From Marinomonas sp. MED121 (lineage in GTDB: Bacteria > Pseudomonadota > Gammaproteobacteria > Pseudomonadales > Marinomonadaceae), in assembly GCF_000153025.1 (NCBI RefSeq), contig NZ_CH672431.1:440865-504864 (forward strand): a DNA stretch of 64,000 bases, in the 5' to 3' direction. The notes under the pieces were generated by a model. It made no database searches and was not told where the DNA came from. It was given only the letters and a program-made list of their open reading frames with translations. The position numbers were made by a program, and so were the translations under genes. Shown here one piece after another: positions 63,093 to 64,000 of the stretch; within the stretch, counting starts at the first letter, position 1; the number at the start of each line of letters is the position of its first letter.

Positions 63093-63965
63093 TTAACTAG
63101 CCGCTTTTTTAAAACTAAATCCTGTTGTCTTAACCGTGCCAGCGATGACCAGCAGCGTTCCGACTAAGGTATGCCAGCCAACGGATTCATCTAAAAATAG
63201 CACGCCCCACATCACCCCAAAAACCGGCACCAAAAAAGTTACCGTTAGGGTAGAAGAAGTGCCAATTTCATTCAGCAATTTAAAGAAGATGAGATAAGCA
63301 ACCCCAGTGCAAACGACACCTAACAAGATAACAGCGAGAGATATCTCAATCGTCGGTTCAGCCAAAGGGCGATAAAAAAGTAGCATGGGTAACAAGAAGA
63401 GAGTCCCCATCAACATGGTGCCATAGGCATTCGGCAAAGGCTCAACACCCTTAGAAACTTGAGTAAATGTACTCGCTAAGCCATAACAAATAGGCGCTCC
63501 TAAAACGATTAATACCGAAACCCAAGCATCCGTTTTAAAGAGTTCTGCATCAAAGCCCACAATCACAGACACCCCAATAATACCTAACAATAAACCTAAT
63601 ATCGTTTCACGGGCGAGCTTTTGTTTAAAATAAATAGCACTGATCACAGTACCAAACACTGGGGTAGTGGCATTAATAATAGACATTAACGATGCGGTTA
63701 GATCTCCTGCGGCAAAGCCATAACATAAGAAGGGCAACGCTGCGCTTAAGAGGCCTAAAATACAGTAGTGACGCCAGTGCTTGGCTAGGTACAGATGTTT
63801 TTTAAAAGAATAAGCAACGACACCTAAAAATAGAGCCGCAAACCCAATGCGCAAGGCGATCATCCAAACAGGGCCAAAAACGGGGGCACTGACTCGCATA
63901 AACAAAAAAGAGCTACCCCAGATTGCCGCTAATAGGAGTAAGTAAAATGCACTTTTAATGCCCAT
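63093..63965 (-). CDS. EamA/DMT superfamily transporter
   Basis: A 290-residue membrane protein with ten predicted helices in two EamA repeats; the second repeat begins about residue 145. The AAIWGSSFLFMRVSAP start and the closing GVLFLDESVGWHTLVGTLLVIAGTVKTTG are family-typical. Exporters of this group move amino acids, metabolites or drugs. A GGTGA ribosome site precedes the ATG. The C-terminal tail is short and basic (FSFKKAAS). The substrate is unknown; no other gene is visible beyond it to the window end. Confidence 0.85.
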   Translation of the reverse strand: MGIKSAFYLLLLAAIWGSSFLFMRVSAPVFGPVWMIALRIGFAALFLGVVAYSFKKHLYLAKHWRHYCILGLLSAALPFLCYGFAAGDLTASLMSIINATTPVFGTVISAIYFKQKLARETILGLLLGIIGVSVIVGFDAELFKTDAWVSVLIVLGAPICYGLASTFTQVSKGVEPLPNAYGTMLMGTLFLLPMLLFYRPLAEPTIEISLAVILLGVVCTGVAYLIFFKLLNEIGTSSTLTVTFLVPVFGVMWGVLFLDESVGWHTLVGTLLVIAGTVKTTGFSFKKAAS

Positions 63966-64000
63966 AAATTCACCTTGTATCCATCTATAAATATTAGAGA

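Overview
The window looks like an ordinary chromosomal stretch of a marine gammaproteobacterium of the Oceanospirillales, most likely Marinomonas or a close relative. This is inferred from moderate-to-low GC, the Pseudomonas-like order yqgE-ruvX-pyrR-pyrB-pyrX, a DppA that closely resembles the E. coli protein as I remember it, and the mix of PHA storage, NorR/Hmp nitric oxide defence and many ABC transporters. No rRNA, transposase, prophage or CRISPR array was seen.

Layout. 1-6.7 kb: an amino-acid ABC importer (aapJQMP) followed by a Rhizobium-type asparaginase and a P1-family aminopeptidase, probably one amino-acid/amide scavenging module. 6.9-7.4 kb: two identical tRNA-Phe genes, each with its own promoter and terminator. 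7.5-9.2 kb: trmL and a two-TM potassium channel. 9.3-18.0 kb, almost all minus strand: ferredoxin, coaD, yggT-proC-yggS, a GAF protein with a degenerate GGDEF domain, then the pyrimidine operon yqgE-ruvX-pyrR-pyrB-pyrX, where PyrX has lost the dihydroorotase metal ligands. 18.2-22.6 kb: a small ORF, a 2-oxoglutarate oxygenase, a GntR/HutC regulator next to a TauE/SafE carrier that has a perfect 32-bp palindrome in front of it, a lipoprotein, and a repeat-rich intergenic region. 22.3-31.3 kb: yheV, prlC, gamma-carbonic anhydrase, zinc uptake (zur-znuC-znuB with a Zur operator), MarC, LysE, a DUF1007-like protein and thrB. 31.5-36.6 kb: polA, a membrane diguanylate cyclase, an SGNH hydrolase. 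37.4-43.1 kb: the complete dppABCDF dipeptide importer. 43.2-45.6 kb: rsmC, a GGCT-like protein and a PCuAC copper chaperone. 46.4-49.6 kb: phaB-phasin-phaC. 49.7-54.0 kb: a MocR regulator divergent from two GNATs, a flavin-oxidase-fold protein and a second TauE. 54.2-57.4 kb: a DUF4105 protein and a MATE pump. 57.7-63.0 kb: truncated globin and a nitric oxide response module (norR divergent from a small membrane protein, nnrS and hmp) with three NorR sites and a sigma-54 promoter. 63.1-64.0 kb: an EamA exporter.

The most notable non-coding signals are: the NorR/sigma-54 control region at 60.1-60.2 kb; a dispersed repeat of about 134 bp with one intact copy (45.7 kb) and one copy apparently split by about 137 bp flanked by a 7-bp direct repeat (22.1-22.3 kb); three exact TTATCCACA DnaA boxes within 137 bp at 57.5 kb; the 32-bp palindrome at 21.1 kb; and a Zur box at 28.2 kb. 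Several hairpins lie between the first gene and the rest of an operon (aapJ/aapQ, dppA/dppB, phasin/phaC, pyrR/pyrB), fitting graded expression.
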